Below are positions 52,409 to 61,083 of a DNA stretch of 64,000 nucleotides, in pieces (the first letter of the stretch is position 1; every line of letters begins with the position of its first letter). Under the pieces are notes generated by a model. It did no database searches. It was not told the origin of the DNA and was given only the letters and a program-made list of their open reading frames with translations. The stretch is from QALR01 sp900552255. Lineage in GTDB: Bacteria; Bacillota; Clostridia; Oscillospirales; CAG-272. The stretch spans positions 620,001 through 684,000 of the forward strand of contig DBFVEH010000021.1 of the NCBI GenBank assembly GCA_048526005.1, in the 5' to 3' direction. The position numbers and the translations under genes are program-made.

Positions 52409-52948
52409 TTATTTCGCAAACGGAGCGCCCATCAGCTCGAGCAGCTCTTTTGCTTCTTCATCGGTAGACGCCGTCGTAACAAAGGCGATGTCCATGCCTC
52501 TGATTTTATCGACCTTGTCATACTCGATTTCCGGGAATATCAGCTGTTCCTTGATGCCGAGCGAATAATTGCCGCGGCCGTCGAAGGCGTTGGGATTGAT
52601 TCCCTTGAAGTCGCGTACACGCGGCAGCGCGAGATTGAACAGTCTGTCCATAAATTCGTACATTCTGTCGCCGCGCAGCGTCACCTTGACGCCGATCTTC
52701 ATGCCCTGTCTGACCTTGAAGTTCGCAACCGACTTTCTCGCATAGGTCGGGACAGCCCGCTGACCGGTGATCGCCGTGATCTCTTCGATGATATTGTCTA
52801 TCGCTTTTGCATTGTCCTTCGCATCGCCCGCACCCACGTTGATGACGATTTTATCGAAACGCGGGATCTGCATCGGGCTCTTATAGGAAAATTTCTTCAT
52901 CAATGCGGGAGCGACTTCTGATCTGTAATAATCTTTAAGTCTTGCCAT
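52409..52948 (-). CDS. rplE: Ribosomal protein L5
   Basis: 179 residues; opens MARLKDYYRSEVAPALMKKF and has PRFDKIVINVGAGDA and RVRDFKGINPNAFDGRGNYS. It binds 5S rRNA and the P-site tRNA. Confidence 0.97.
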   Translation of the reverse strand: MARLKDYYRSEVAPALMKKFSYKSPMQIPRFDKIVINVGAGDAKDNAKAIDNIIEEITAITGQRAVPTYARKSVANFKVRQGMKIGVKVTLRGDRMYEFMDRLFNLALPRVRDFKGINPNAFDGRGNYSLGIKEQLIFPEIEYDKVDKIRGMDIAFVTTASTDEEAKELLELMGAPFAK

Positions 52949-52965
52949 TTTCCGTTACCTCCGCA

Positions 52966-53280
52966 TCAAATCTTCTGTCCGCATTTTGCGCAAACGCGGA
53001 TCTTCTTGCCGTCCTCGACCTTGATCTTGGAACGGCGTCCTGCCTTGCAGTTCGAGCAGTAAAGAGCCACCTTATCGGCGTGCATAGCGCCCTCCACCTT
53101 GATGACGCCTCCCGCTTCGCCCTGCTTTCTGGGCTTCATATGCTTCGTCTGGACGTTGACGCCCTCGACGATGACCTTGTGTTCGTCGGGTGATACCGCG
53201 ATGACCTTTCCCTTCGCGCCCTTGTCGTCGCCGGAAATTACGATAACGGTATCATCTCTTCTTACATGAACCTTATTCAT
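52966..53280 (-). CDS. rplX: Ribosomal protein L24, with zinc-ribbon end
   Basis: 104 residues with the KOW domain (RRDDTVIVISGDDKGAKGKV), an initiator of 50S assembly. The C-terminus has two cysteine pairs, YCSNCKAG and VCAKCGQ, likely a zinc ribbon. The ATG at 53280 has GGAGGAATCGAAA before it; the longer frame is not needed. Confidence 0.96.
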   Translation of the reverse strand: MNKVHVRRDDTVIVISGDDKGAKGKVIAVSPDEHKVIVEGVNVQTKHMKPRKQGEAGGVIKVEGAMHADKVALYCSNCKAGRRSKIKVEDGKKIRVCAKCGQKI

Positions 53281-53294
53281 TTTCGATTCCTCCA

Positions 53295-53663
53295 TTACAG
53301 TACTTCCGGAGCCAGCGACAGGATCTTGATATAATCCTTCTCGCGCAGCTCTCTTGCCACAGGCCCAAAGATACGGGTGCCTCTCGGCGTTTTATCTTCC
53401 TTGATGATGACGGCGGCGTTCTCGTCGAATTTGAGATACGAGCCGTCTGCTCTCTTGATACCCTTGACAGAACGGACGATGACAGCCTTGACGACCTCGC
53501 CTTTTTTCACGGTTCCGCCAGGAGCCGCTTTTTTGACGCAGGCGACCACGACATCCCCGATATTACCGTATCTTCTTCCGGTACCGCCGAGCACTCTGAT
53601 GCACATAAGCTCTTTCGCGCCGGTGTTGTCGGCGACTTTCATCAATGATTGTTGCTGTATCAT
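53295..53663 (-). CDS. rplN: Ribosomal protein L14
   Basis: 122 residues; MIQQQSLMKVADNTGAKELM at the start, LREKDYIKILSLAPEVL at the end. A near-universal length and sequence. It lies at the subunit interface. Confidence 0.97.
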   Translation of the reverse strand: MIQQQSLMKVADNTGAKELMCIRVLGGTGRRYGNIGDVVVACVKKAAPGGTVKKGEVVKAVIVRSVKGIKRADGSYLKFDENAAVIIKEDKTPRGTRIFGPVARELREKDYIKILSLAPEVL

Positions 53664-53733
53664 TGTGCTTTCCTCCTTTGGTATTCACATCTCACAGGTT
53701 GCGATATTTCGCTCTAACCTTGCACTATGAATT

Positions 53734-54000
53734 TTATTTTGCCTTTTCGATGATTTCGACAAGACGCCATCTCTTATCCTTGGAAAGAGGTCTTGTCTCC
53801 ATGATCATGACCTTGTCGCCGATGCCGCACTCGTTGTTCTCGTCGTGCGCCTTGAATTTTACCGTTCTTTTGATGACCTTGCCATAGACCGGATGCTTCA
53901 CATTATCCTCGATCGCAACGACGATGGTTTTGTCCATCTTATCGCTCACGACCTTGCCGACTCTCGTTTTTCTGAGATTTCTTTCTACAACTTCACTCAT
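53734..54000 (-). CDS. rpsQ: Ribosomal protein S17
   Basis: 88 residues, OB-fold; VSDKMDKTIVVAIEDNVKHP and YGKVIKRTVKFKAHDE are typical. It binds 16S rRNA at the 5' domain. A 70-nt gap separates it from rplN. Confidence 0.97.
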   Translation of the reverse strand: MSEVVERNLRKTRVGKVVSDKMDKTIVVAIEDNVKHPVYGKVIKRTVKFKAHDENNECGIGDKVMIMETRPLSKDKRWRLVEIIEKAK

Positions 54001-54022
54001 GACATTCTCTCCTCTCTATGGC

Positions 54023-54214
54023 TTATTCCGCATCCTTCTCGCGAAGGACCGTCATCACTCTCGCGATATCGCGCTTGACATCGGAGATTTTGTGGGGATT
54101 GTCGAGCTGATTGATCTCATTCTGGAAGCGAAGCTTGAAAAGGTCGCTTTTCAGTTCCTTGAGCTTTGAGGTGAGTTCAGCGGAAGTCATGTTTCTCAGT
54201 TCTGTAGCTTTCAC
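54023..54214 (-). CDS. rpmC: Ribosomal protein L29
   Basis: 63 residues, a helical hairpin: MKATELRNMTSAELTSKLKE and DLFKLRFQNEINQLDNP, then IARVMTVLREKDAE. It lies at the tunnel exit, where chaperones and SRP dock. Confidence 0.96.
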   Translation of the reverse strand: MKATELRNMTSAELTSKLKELKSDLFKLRFQNEINQLDNPHKISDVKRDIARVMTVLREKDAE

Positions 54215-54218
54215 TGGT

Positions 54219-54641
54219 TTATTCCTCCCCTGCTTCTTCTTTTTTCACGAATTTACATTTGATCGGGAGCTTGTGCGACGCAAGACGCATAGCCTCTTTG
54301 GCGACCTCTTCGGAAACGCCGTCCATCTCAAACATAACTCTTCCCGGCTTTACGACCGCCACCCAGTATTCGGGAGAACCTTTACCGGAGCCCATTCGGG
54401 TTTCGGCCGGCTTCTCGGTGATCGGCTTATCGGGGAAAATTTTGATCCAAACCTGTCCGCCACGCTTGATGTAACGTGTCATAGCGATACGGGCAGCTTC
54501 AATCTGATTGCTCGTGATCCATGCCGGCTCAAGCGCCGCCAGACCGTAGGAGCCATAGGTAACGGTGTTGCCGCGGGTAGCCTTGCCTTTCAGGCGGCCG
54601 CGCTGAACACGTCTGTATTTAACTCTCTTTGGCAACAACAT
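54219..54641 (-). CDS. rplP: Ribosomal protein L16
   Basis: 140 residues; MLLPKRVKYRRVQRGRLKGK and GSGKGSPEYWVAVVKPGRVM are diagnostic. It organises the peptidyl-transferase centre. Its first 23 nt overlap the end of rpsC in another frame, a larger overlap than is usual. Confidence 0.97.
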   Translation of the reverse strand: MLLPKRVKYRRVQRGRLKGKATRGNTVTYGSYGLAALEPAWITSNQIEAARIAMTRYIKRGGQVWIKIFPDKPITEKPAETRMGSGKGSPEYWVAVVKPGRVMFEMDGVSEEVAKEAMRLASHKLPIKCKFVKKEEAGEE

Positions 54642-55437
54642 TTCTTCTGCCTCCTTCTCTGGGGCCCCTGGAAGCGCCGGTGTTCGCCTGTCTTCCGTTG
54701 CCGCCGAAATTTCTGTTGTTTCCGCCGCGGCGATCCCCTCTGTTTCTGTCGTTTCTTCTCTCGCGTCTTTCCGCAGGAGCTTCCGTCTGAACCGTAGCGC
54801 CGGCTCTGCCGGAAAGGACCTCGCCCTTGTAAATCCAAACCTTTACGCCGATTTTACCGTAAGTGGTGTTGGCTTCCCAAAAGCCGTAATCGATATCGGC
54901 TCTGAGCGTCTGAAGCGGGATGGTGCCCTCATGATAGTGCTCGCTTCTCGCGATCTCGGCGCCGCCGAGACGTCCGGAAACGGAAATTTTGATTCCTTTC
55001 GCGCCCATGCGCATAGTTCTGCCGATCGCCTGCTTCATCGCGCGGCGGAACGCAACTCTCTTCTCGAGCTGCTCCGAAATCGCCTCTGCGACGAGCTGCG
55101 CGTTGAGATCCGGGCTTTTGATCTCGACAACGTTCACGCTGACGGATTTGCCGGTCATTTTCTCAAGCGCCGCACGGAGCTTTTCGATCTCCGAGCCGCC
55201 GCGTCCGATGACGATACCGGGCTTTGCGCAGTGGATGAGAACCTTGACGCCGGCGCCCGTGCGTTCGATTTCGACCTTCGGAACGCCTGCGGTCTTCAGT
55301 TTTTCTTTGAGATATTTTCTGATCTTATAGTCGGAAACAAGCGTATCGCCGAAATCCTCGTCTTTGGCGAACCATCTTGAATCCCAATCCTTGATAACAC
55401 CGACACGCAGACCGTGCGGATTAACCTTCTGACCCAT
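54619..55437 (-). CDS. rpsC: Ribosomal protein S3, with Arg/Gly-rich tail
   Basis: 272 residues; KH domain (GKPGIVIGRGG-like PGIVIGRGGSEIEKLR) and the conserved RRAMKQAIGRTMRMGAKGIK. It forms part of the mRNA entry site with helicase activity. The last 55 residues are a disordered RG/RN-rich tail (RRERRNDRNRGDRRGGNNRN), typical of a nucleic-acid-binding extension. The tail end overlaps rplP. Confidence 0.97.
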   Translation of the reverse strand: MGQKVNPHGLRVGVIKDWDSRWFAKDEDFGDTLVSDYKIRKYLKEKLKTAGVPKVEIERTGAGVKVLIHCAKPGIVIGRGGSEIEKLRAALEKMTGKSVSVNVVEIKSPDLNAQLVAEAISEQLEKRVAFRRAMKQAIGRTMRMGAKGIKISVSGRLGGAEIARSEHYHEGTIPLQTLRADIDYGFWEANTTYGKIGVKVWIYKGEVLSGRAGATVQTEAPAERRERRNDRNRGDRRGGNNRNFGGNGRQANTGASRGPREGGRRNVVAKES

Positions 55438-55453
55438 TCTTCCTACCTCCTTT

Positions 55454-55795
55454 TCAAGCTTCTTCTCTTTCCTTAAGAGCGATCGTCACATGACTGGTTC
55501 TCTTAAGGATTCTGTCCGCGCTTCCCTTGGCGCGGGGCATGATTCTTTTCAGCGTCGGCCCCGAGCAGACGAAGCATTCGGAAACGTAAAGTCTGCTTAC
55601 ATCCATGCTGAAATTGTGCTCTGCGTTCGCAACCGCGCTCTTTAACAGCTTGATGAGGTATTCACTCGCAGATTTAGGAGTGTTTTTAAGAATTGCCATC
55701 GCTTCTCCCGCATCCTTCCCTCTGATGAGGTCAAGCACAATCTGTACTTTGCGCGGGGATATTCTGGCATATTTGAGATATGCTCTTGATTCCAT
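55454..55795 (-). CDS. rplV: Ribosomal protein L22
   Basis: 113 residues; MESRAYLKYARISPRKVQIV, and a beta-hairpin (CFVCSGPTLKRIMPRAKGSA) that lines the exit tunnel, the site of macrolide resistance changes. Confidence 0.97.
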   Translation of the reverse strand: MESRAYLKYARISPRKVQIVLDLIRGKDAGEAMAILKNTPKSASEYLIKLLKSAVANAEHNFSMDVSRLYVSECFVCSGPTLKRIMPRAKGSADRILKRTSHVTIALKEREEA

Positions 55796-55827
55796 TCGAT
55801 TTTGCCTCCCTTCGCTTTGGTGCGAGA

Positions 55828-56109
55828 TTATTTACCGTTGTTTGATGTTTTTGAACCCGCATGGCCCTTGAATGTTCTCGTGGGCGCAAACTCGCCGAGC
55901 CTGTGTCCGACCATATCCTCGGTCACATAGACCGGAACATGCTTTCTGCCGTCGTGAACCGCAATCGTATGTCCGACAAATTCGGGGAATATCACGGAAG
56001 CACGAGACCATGTTTTCAATACCTTTTTCTCGCCCTTTTCGTTCATGGCGCAAACTCTGGAATAGAGCTTTTCCTCGACGAAAGGTCCTTTTTTAAGGCT
56101 TCTGCTCAT
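55828..56109 (-). CDS. rpsS: Ribosomal protein S19
   Basis: 93 residues; MSRSLKKGPFVEEKLYSRVC and VGHRLGEFAPTRTFKGHAGS are signature stretches. 30S head protein next to S13. Confidence 0.97.
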   Translation of the reverse strand: MSRSLKKGPFVEEKLYSRVCAMNEKGEKKVLKTWSRASVIFPEFVGHTIAVHDGRKHVPVYVTEDMVGHRLGEFAPTRTFKGHAGSKTSNNGK

Positions 56110-56124
56110 TTCAATGCCTCCTCC

Positions 56125-56958
56125 TTATTTACCGTTTCTGTGTTTTACGATGAACTGCTCAGTTCTCGACTTCTTGTTTCTCGTCTTATAACCGTTGGTG
56201 GGCTTTCCCCACGGGGTTACAGGAGAAGGACGGCCGATCGGGGAACGGCCTTCACCGCCGCCGTGCGGGTGATCGCAGGGGTTCATAACGGAGCCGCGAA
56301 CCGTCGGACGAATGCCGCGATGGCGCGTCTTGCCCGCCTTACCGATCTTGACATTCTCATGATCGATGTTGGAAACCTGACCGATCTGTGCGCGACAGTC
56401 GAGACGGATGAGGCGAACCTCACCCGAAGGAAGTCTGACCTGAGCCATTCCGTTTTCCTTCGCCATCAGCTGAGCCGCAGCGCCTGCCGAACGGACAAGC
56501 TGACCGCCCTTTCCGGGATACAGCTCGATGTTGTAGATGAACGTACCGACCGGAATATTCGCAATCGGAAGCGTGTTGCCGGGCTTGATATCCGCATCGG
56601 CGCCGGAATATACCTTGTCGCCGTCTTTGAGTCCCACCGGAGCGATGATATATTTCTTCGTTCCGTCCTCATACTGAAGAAGCGCGATGTAAGCGGTTCT
56701 ATTCGGATCGTATTCGATGCCGACAACCGTCGCGGCCTCGTCCGTATAAGCGCGCTTGAAATCGATGATTCTGTATTTCTGTTTGTTGCCGCCGCCCTTG
56801 TGACGGACAGTGATTCTGCCGTAGCTGTTTCTGCCGGCATGTTTTTTCTTGATCTCAACAAGACTCTTTTCGGGGGAGAACTTCGTGATTTCCGCGAAAT
56901 CCGGCACCGACATATTACGTCTTGCAGGAGTCGTAGGTTTATACTTGATCGTAGCCAT
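56125..56958 (-). CDS. rplB: Ribosomal protein L2
   Basis: 277 residues; the highly conserved GSVMNPCDHPHGGGEGRSPI near the C-terminus contains the His implicated in peptidyl transfer. It opens MATIKYKPTTPARRNMSVPD. Confidence 0.97.
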   Translation of the reverse strand: MATIKYKPTTPARRNMSVPDFAEITKFSPEKSLVEIKKKHAGRNSYGRITVRHKGGGNKQKYRIIDFKRAYTDEAATVVGIEYDPNRTAYIALLQYEDGTKKYIIAPVGLKDGDKVYSGADADIKPGNTLPIANIPVGTFIYNIELYPGKGGQLVRSAGAAAQLMAKENGMAQVRLPSGEVRLIRLDCRAQIGQVSNIDHENVKIGKAGKTRHRGIRPTVRGSVMNPCDHPHGGGEGRSPIGRPSPVTPWGKPTNGYKTRNKKSRTEQFIVKHRNGK

Positions 56959-56976
56959 TCTCTTTCCTCCTCCTTA

Positions 56977-57270
56977 TCAAATCATGCCGTCGAAGAACTC
57001 GATGGATTTTGAATCCGCCTTGAGCGTGACAATGGCCTTTTTCCAAGCCTTTGTGTAACCCGAGTGAACGCCGAGTCTCTTCGGTTTTTTCTTCATGTTG
57101 ATCGTGTTGACGTCCGCAACCGTAACGCCGAAAGCTTCCTCAACCGCGTGTGCGATTTCAGGCTTGGTCGCGTTCTTCTGAACCTCAAAGGTGTATCTTT
57201 TGGACTTCGTAGCCTCAAGGCTCTGTTCCGTAATGATCGGTCTTACGATGATATCGTGAGCAAACTTCAT
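56977..57270 (-). CDS. rplW: Ribosomal protein L23
   Basis: 97 residues; DIIVRPIITEQSLEATKSKR and EIAHAVEEAFGVTVADVNTI. It lies at the tunnel exit and docks trigger factor and SRP. It shares one base with the rplD stop. Confidence 0.97.
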   Translation of the reverse strand: MKFAHDIIVRPIITEQSLEATKSKRYTFEVQKNATKPEIAHAVEEAFGVTVADVNTINMKKKPKRLGVHSGYTKAWKKAIVTLKADSKSIEFFDGMI

Positions 57271-57893
57271 TATGCGTACACCTCCTCGATTTTTTTGACG
57301 GCATCCAGCGCGACAACAAGCTTGTCGCAGTTTAAGATGTCGTATACATTCAGCGTATTGATATATGCGGTCTTTACGCCGGGGATGTTGGCAAAGCTTT
57401 TGACGACCTTTTCATCTTTCGCAGGAAGAACGACAAGCGCCTTTCCGGACGCGCCGACGGCGGAAAGCATATTCACCATCGTGCGGGTTTTGAATTCGGT
57501 CGTAGTAATCGCATCGACGACTACAAGCGAGTCGTCCGCGACCTTGCTTGAGAACGCGCTCTTCATCGCGATTCTCTTCACTTTCTTGTTGAGGTCCGTG
57601 CGATAGGATCTCGGCTTCGGCCCGAGCGCAACGCCGCCGTGCGTCCACTGAGGCGAACGCGTGGAGCCCTGTCTCGCTCTGCCCGTGCCCTTCTGTCTCC
57701 ACGGCTTTTTGCCGCCGCCGGAAACCTCGGTTCTCGTAAGTGTCGACTGCGTGCCCTGTCTCTGGTTGAGAAGGTACGCCCTGACGGCGGCGTGAAGCAC
57801 TGCCGCATTGACTGTGACGGCAAACACGGAATCCGCAAGCTCCACGGTTCCGACTTCCTTGCCGGTCATGTCCAAAACTTTCATGTTAGGCAT
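57270..57893 (-). CDS. rplD: Ribosomal protein L4
   Basis: 207 residues; the tunnel loop GGKKPWRQKGTGRARQGSTR is intact. In Proteobacteria L4 also represses the S10 operon; that is not established in Clostridia. Confidence 0.97.
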   Translation of the reverse strand: MPNMKVLDMTGKEVGTVELADSVFAVTVNAAVLHAAVRAYLLNQRQGTQSTLTRTEVSGGGKKPWRQKGTGRARQGSTRSPQWTHGGVALGPKPRSYRTDLNKKVKRIAMKSAFSSKVADDSLVVVDAITTTEFKTRTMVNMLSAVGASGKALVVLPAKDEKVVKSFANIPGVKTAYINTLNVYDILNCDKLVVALDAVKKIEEVYA

Positions 57894-57909
57894 CGTTTCT
57901 TCCTCCTTC

Positions 57910-58542
57910 TCACGCTTTAACCGTGTTGCGAATGAACACGATACCGCCCTTGGCGCCCGGAACGGCGCCCTTAACGGCGATCAGATTTTTGTCGGCATCG
58001 ACGCGGACGACATCGAGATTGAGGACCGTCACCCGCTCGTTTCCGTACTGTCCCGCCATCTTCTTGTTTTTGAAGATTCTCGACGGCGTCGAGTTCGCGC
58101 CCATGGAGCCGGGCTGACGGTGAACAGGTCCCACGCCGTGCGTCATGCGAAGCTTGTGGCAGCCCCATCTCTTGATAACGCCGGAATAGCCGCGGCCCTT
58201 GGTGATGCCCGTGACATCCACTCTGTCGCCGGCCGCGAAGGTGTCGGCAGATACGATATCGCCGACGTTCATGGAATCTGCGTCGTCAAGCTTGAACTCC
58301 TTCAGATGCTTTTTCATCGCCACGCCCGCTTTCGCGAAGTGACCTTTTTCCGCTTTGTTGAGCTTTCTCTCAACAATGTCCTCAAAGCCGAGCTGAACGC
58401 TGGAATAACCGTCTTTCTCGACGGTTTTCTTCTGCGCGACCACGCAGGGTCCGGCTTCGATGATGGTAACCGGAATGACGTTTCCAACTTCGTCGAAAAC
58501 CTGTGTCATACCGATTTTCTTTCCGATGATACCTTTTTTCAT
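57910..58542 (-). CDS. rplC: Ribosomal protein L3
   Basis: 210 residues; MKKGIIGKKIGMTQVFDEVG, and the long loop GPVHRQPGSMGANSTPSRIF that reaches to the peptidyl-transferase centre. Shine-Dalgarno AAGGAGG. Confidence 0.97.
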   Translation of the reverse strand: MKKGIIGKKIGMTQVFDEVGNVIPVTIIEAGPCVVAQKKTVEKDGYSSVQLGFEDIVERKLNKAEKGHFAKAGVAMKKHLKEFKLDDADSMNVGDIVSADTFAAGDRVDVTGITKGRGYSGVIKRWGCHKLRMTHGVGPVHRQPGSMGANSTPSRIFKNKKMAGQYGNERVTVLNLDVVRVDADKNLIAVKGAVPGAKGGIVFIRNTVKA

Positions 58543-58677
58543 TTCTTTTCCTCCTTGTAAGGTTATTGGTTGACCACCGCAGCTTCTGCGGGCGGGTCAA
58601 CTTGACCAACCGGATCACACGCGGAAACAGGATTTTAATTTCCGCACATGCCCCGCCGGAAATCTACTTATTTATAA

Positions 58678-58989
58678 TTAAAGTTTGATTTCGATTTCGA
58701 CGCCGGCCGGAAGTTCGAGGGATGTAAGCGCCTCGATGGCTTTTTGAGACGGTTTGATGACATCAATCAGTCTCTTGTGGGTCCTGTACTCAAACTGTTC
58801 GCGGCTGTCCTTATACTTATGAACAGCACGGAGAATCGTGATGATCTCCTTCTCCGTGGGAAGCGGGATAGGACCGGATACGGTCGCGCCGTTTCTTTTC
58901 GCGGTCTCCACGATCTTCTCCGCGGCCGCATCGACCAGCGTATGATCGTAGCTTTTCAGTCTGATTCTGATTTTTTCACTAACTGCCAC
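58678..58989 (-). CDS. rpsJ: Ribosomal protein S10
   Basis: 103 residues; SEKIRIRLKSYDHTLVDAAA and the loop PLPTEKEIITILRAVHKYKD. The start is GTG at 58989 (VAVSEKI), preceded by AAGGAGG at 8 nt; the longer open frame upstream is not protein-like. First gene of the supercluster; S10 also acts in antitermination as NusE. A 135-nt gap to rplC holds a possible GCGGAAA...TTTCCGC hairpin. Confidence 0.96.
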   Translation of the reverse strand: MAVSEKIRIRLKSYDHTLVDAAAEKIVETAKRNGATVSGPIPLPTEKEIITILRAVHKYKDSREQFEYRTHKRLIDVIKPSQKAIEALTSLELPAGVEIEIKL

Positions 58990-59553
58990 TTGATTTTGCC
59001 TCCTTAAATTATTATGAATTGGCGGCGGCGAAGCCATATGCGCCGCATGGCCACACAGCTCGCTCGGTTTCGCGCGAACACCATCCCGGGCGTTTCCTCT
59101 CGCCCTAAGGAAAAGCCGGAGGTCCTCCGGCATCATGCATTCCATCTTCGGATTGACGCCGCACGCGGCGCAATATCCGGAACACAGCTGTTCATGAAAC
59201 AAAACCGTCGCCCGTTTATCGGACATACTCTGCGAAAATTCCCCGTTTTCACGGCAACCTCCCGCTTCATCGCACATCAAGCTTTTCTATTCTATCGCAT
59301 TTTTACGATAAAATCAAGGACTTTTCGATTTTTTGAAAAAATATATGCAGAAAACTTTAGAGAAATTTTCTCCATTTTTTTGTGTATTATTCACAAATTT
59401 CAATAAATTTCAAAAAAACGGCGCAATTTCCTCTCAAATATGCTATAATAGCGTGGCAAGGCAATGTACTTGTCGGCCAAATCACCGATTTTGAGAGAAT
59501 CGACGGTATGACAGCGATCCGTCGTCAAACATAGGGAGGCTCCCGCAGCTGCA
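58990..59553 (-). other. Long leader/promoter region of the S10 supercluster
   Basis: No gene is supported here on either strand. A hairpin GCCGGAGG-TC-CTCCGGC lies around 59114-59130, and an AT-rich stretch (59280-59420) probably carries the promoters for rpsJ on the minus strand and, at its right end, a TATAAT near 59443 for the TSCPD gene on the plus strand. The distance leaves room for a leader of some 300 nt before rpsJ. Confidence 0.45.
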
Positions 59554-59817
59554 ATGGTCAAAAATATAGAATATACGACGCGCGGCACCTGCTCGCGTCA
59601 GATCAAGGTCCAAATCGAGGACGGCATCATCCAGTCGGTGCAGTTCGTCGGAGGATGCAACGGAAATACAAAAGGAATCGCTCAGCTTGTCAGAGGAATG
59701 AGGGCGGAAGACGTCGTTGAAAAGCTCAAAGGAACGGACTGCGGAGGCCGCGGTACCTCCTGCCCCGACCAGCTTGCAAAAGCGATCGAAGAGGCCTTAA
59801 AATCCGATGCGAATTGA
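59554..59817 (+). CDS. TSCPD-domain protein (TIGR03905 type)
   Basis: 87 residues; opens MVKNIEYTTRGTCSRQIKVQ and contains the family box GRGTSCPDQLAKAI. The TSCPD domain also ends some ribonucleotide reductases; the stand-alone form has no proven function. Three to four conserved cysteines (TCS, GGCNGN, DCGG, SCPD) could bind metal. Shine-Dalgarno TAGGGAGG. Its end overlaps the amidohydrolase start by 11 nt. Confidence 0.9.
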   Translation: MVKNIEYTTRGTCSRQIKVQIEDGIIQSVQFVGGCNGNTKGIAQLVRGMRAEDVVEKLKGTDCGGRGTSCPDQLAKAIEEALKSDAN

Positions 59818-60601
59818 CGCGCACACCCATTGCTTTCCCGATACCCTCGCACCCAAAGCCCTTGCCAAGCTGGAAACAAACGACGCGCTTTATCCGCGGT
59901 GCGACGGAACACTTAACGGACTTCTCACGGTCCTCGACCGCGACGGAATCGACAAATGCTTTGTACTGAACATCGCGACCAATCCGCATCAGCAGGACAA
60001 GGTCAACGAATTTGCCGTTTCCATTAACCGCTGTCAGAACAGAGTTTATTCCTTTGGCTCCATCCATCCGGATTGCCCCGATGTAAAGCGCGCCGCCAAA
60101 CAAATCAAAAAATCCGGTCTTTACGGCATCAAGCTGCATCCCGATTTTATGGGATATGACATTCTCGACGATAAATTCATGCCGATCTTCGCGGCATGTG
60201 CGGAATATGCGCTCCCGGTCGTCATTCATGCGGGACTTGATCCCACCTCACGGGATCATATCCATGCGAAAGCGGAGGACATTGCCAAAATTTTGGAGCG
60301 GTTTCCCTCTCTGCGCCTGTGCGCCGCGCATTTCGGATGTGCGGTCCATCATGAGGAGGTGCTGAAGCATCTCTGCGGCAAAAACATATGGTTCGATACG
60401 AGCTTCCCCGCCCTCGGCGCTTCTGTGTCCGGCGTGAAAAAGCTCCTCGAAAACCATAATCCCGACAAAATCATGTTCGGAAGCGACATGCCGTGGGAAT
60501 CTCCGGCGGAGGCTGCGGCATTTCTCGACGAGCTGGAGCTCGACGACAAGCAAAAAAGAAAAATCTTCGGCGAGAATGCCGAGCATTTTCTTCAACGATA
60601 A
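59807..60601 (+). CDS. Amidohydrolase family metal-dependent hydrolase
   Basis: 264 residues, TIM-barrel hydrolase of the amidohydrolase-2 (ACMSD-like) type. Metal ligands appear in DAHTHCF (4-10), IKLHPDF, VVIHAGLD and AAHFG, and the final FGSDMPWESP carries the catalytic Asp. The substrate is not known. It is co-translated with the TSCPD gene. Confidence 0.88.
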   Translation: MRIDAHTHCFPDTLAPKALAKLETNDALYPRCDGTLNGLLTVLDRDGIDKCFVLNIATNPHQQDKVNEFAVSINRCQNRVYSFGSIHPDCPDVKRAAKQIKKSGLYGIKLHPDFMGYDILDDKFMPIFAACAEYALPVVIHAGLDPTSRDHIHAKAEDIAKILERFPSLRLCAAHFGCAVHHEEVLKHLCGKNIWFDTSFPALGASVSGVKKLLENHNPDKIMFGSDMPWESPAEAAAFLDELELDDKQKRKIFGENAEHFLQR

Positions 60602-60628
60602 AAATCACGGCCACGCTGCCGTGCATAT

Positions 60629-60705
60629 GCGCTGGTAGCTCAGCTGGATAGAGCATCAGATTCCGATTCTGGGGGTCGCGGGTTCGAATCCTGTCCGGCG
60701 CGCCA
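60629..60705 (+). tRNA. tRNA-Arg (anticodon CCG)
   Basis: Acceptor GCGCTGG with CCGGCGC (one G-T pair), D-arm TAGCTCAGCTGGATAGAGCA, anticodon stem TCAGA/TCTGG with loop TTCCGAT (anticodon CCG, reads CGG), T-loop GGTTCGAATCC, encoded CCA. A terminator (60707-60738) follows at once. Confidence 0.96.
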
Positions 60706-60706
60706 C

Positions 60707-60738
60707 AAAAAAGTCTTGTATGTACAAGACTTTTTTAT
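60707..60738 (+). terminator. Terminator of tRNA-Arg
   Basis: AAAAAAGTCTTGTA and TACAAGACTTTTTT, a 14-bp stem with only a TG loop region, and T run. Confidence 0.9.
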
Positions 60739-60799
60739 TTTCGCATTCCTATATTTTTATTTTGTATAAGAATAACAACAAATTTGACAGCATAAAAGC

Positions 60800-60831
60800 T
60801 TGACATTTTCAAATTCTTGATGTAATATAAT
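60800..60831 (+). promoter_or_regulatory. Promoter of the antitoxin RNA
   Basis: TTGACA (60800-60805) with TAATAT (60823-60828, 17 nt) or TATAAT (60826-60831, 20 nt) as -10 box. Confidence 0.65.
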
Positions 60832-60836
60832 AATAG

Positions 60837-60922
60837 AAGGAGTTGCCGATGACGGTTGCTCCCTTGTTAGTGATTATGAAATAACCGCTAAGTTGGTAGC
60901 TGGGCGGTTATTTCTTTTTTTG
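60837..60922 (+). ncRNA. Antisense antitoxin RNA of a type I toxin-antitoxin pair
   Basis: A short RNA from the promoter above to the hairpin AAATAACCGC/GCGGTTATTT (60879-60888 with 60904-60913) and TTCTTTTTTT. It converges on the toxin gene and overlaps the 3' end of its mRNA. The stretch TGACGGTTGCTCCC and the TAACCGC/GCGGTTA hairpin recur, as I recall, beside holin-like toxin peptides in many Bacillota. The shared hairpin probably ends both transcripts. Confidence 0.65.
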
Positions 60923-60994
60923 TTCGCTTATGTACTGCGCATAGAGAACGAGAAAAGCGAGAATCGCAATCAAGTCTGAAAGCGTAAGATACAC
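60908..60994 (-). CDS. Holin-like type I toxin peptide
   Basis: A 28-residue peptide: (M)YLTLSDLIAILAFLVLYAQ then YISEQKKK, one membrane helix and a basic tail, as in TxpA/BsrG-like and Hol_Tox peptides. The start is GTG at 60994, with GAGGGGG upstream. CCCTC-GGTGA-GAGGG in the leader can hide the ribosome binding site. The toxin harms the membrane when made in excess; the antisense RNA should keep it silent. Confidence 0.7.
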   Translation of the reverse strand: MYLTLSDLIAILAFLVLYAQYISEQKKK

Positions 60995-61083
60995 GGCATC
61001 ACCCCCTCTCACCGAGGGAGCAAAAGAAACTGTCTCCCTCAAATTGAGGAAGCAACCGCCACCGTTATGGCAACTCCATAGAA

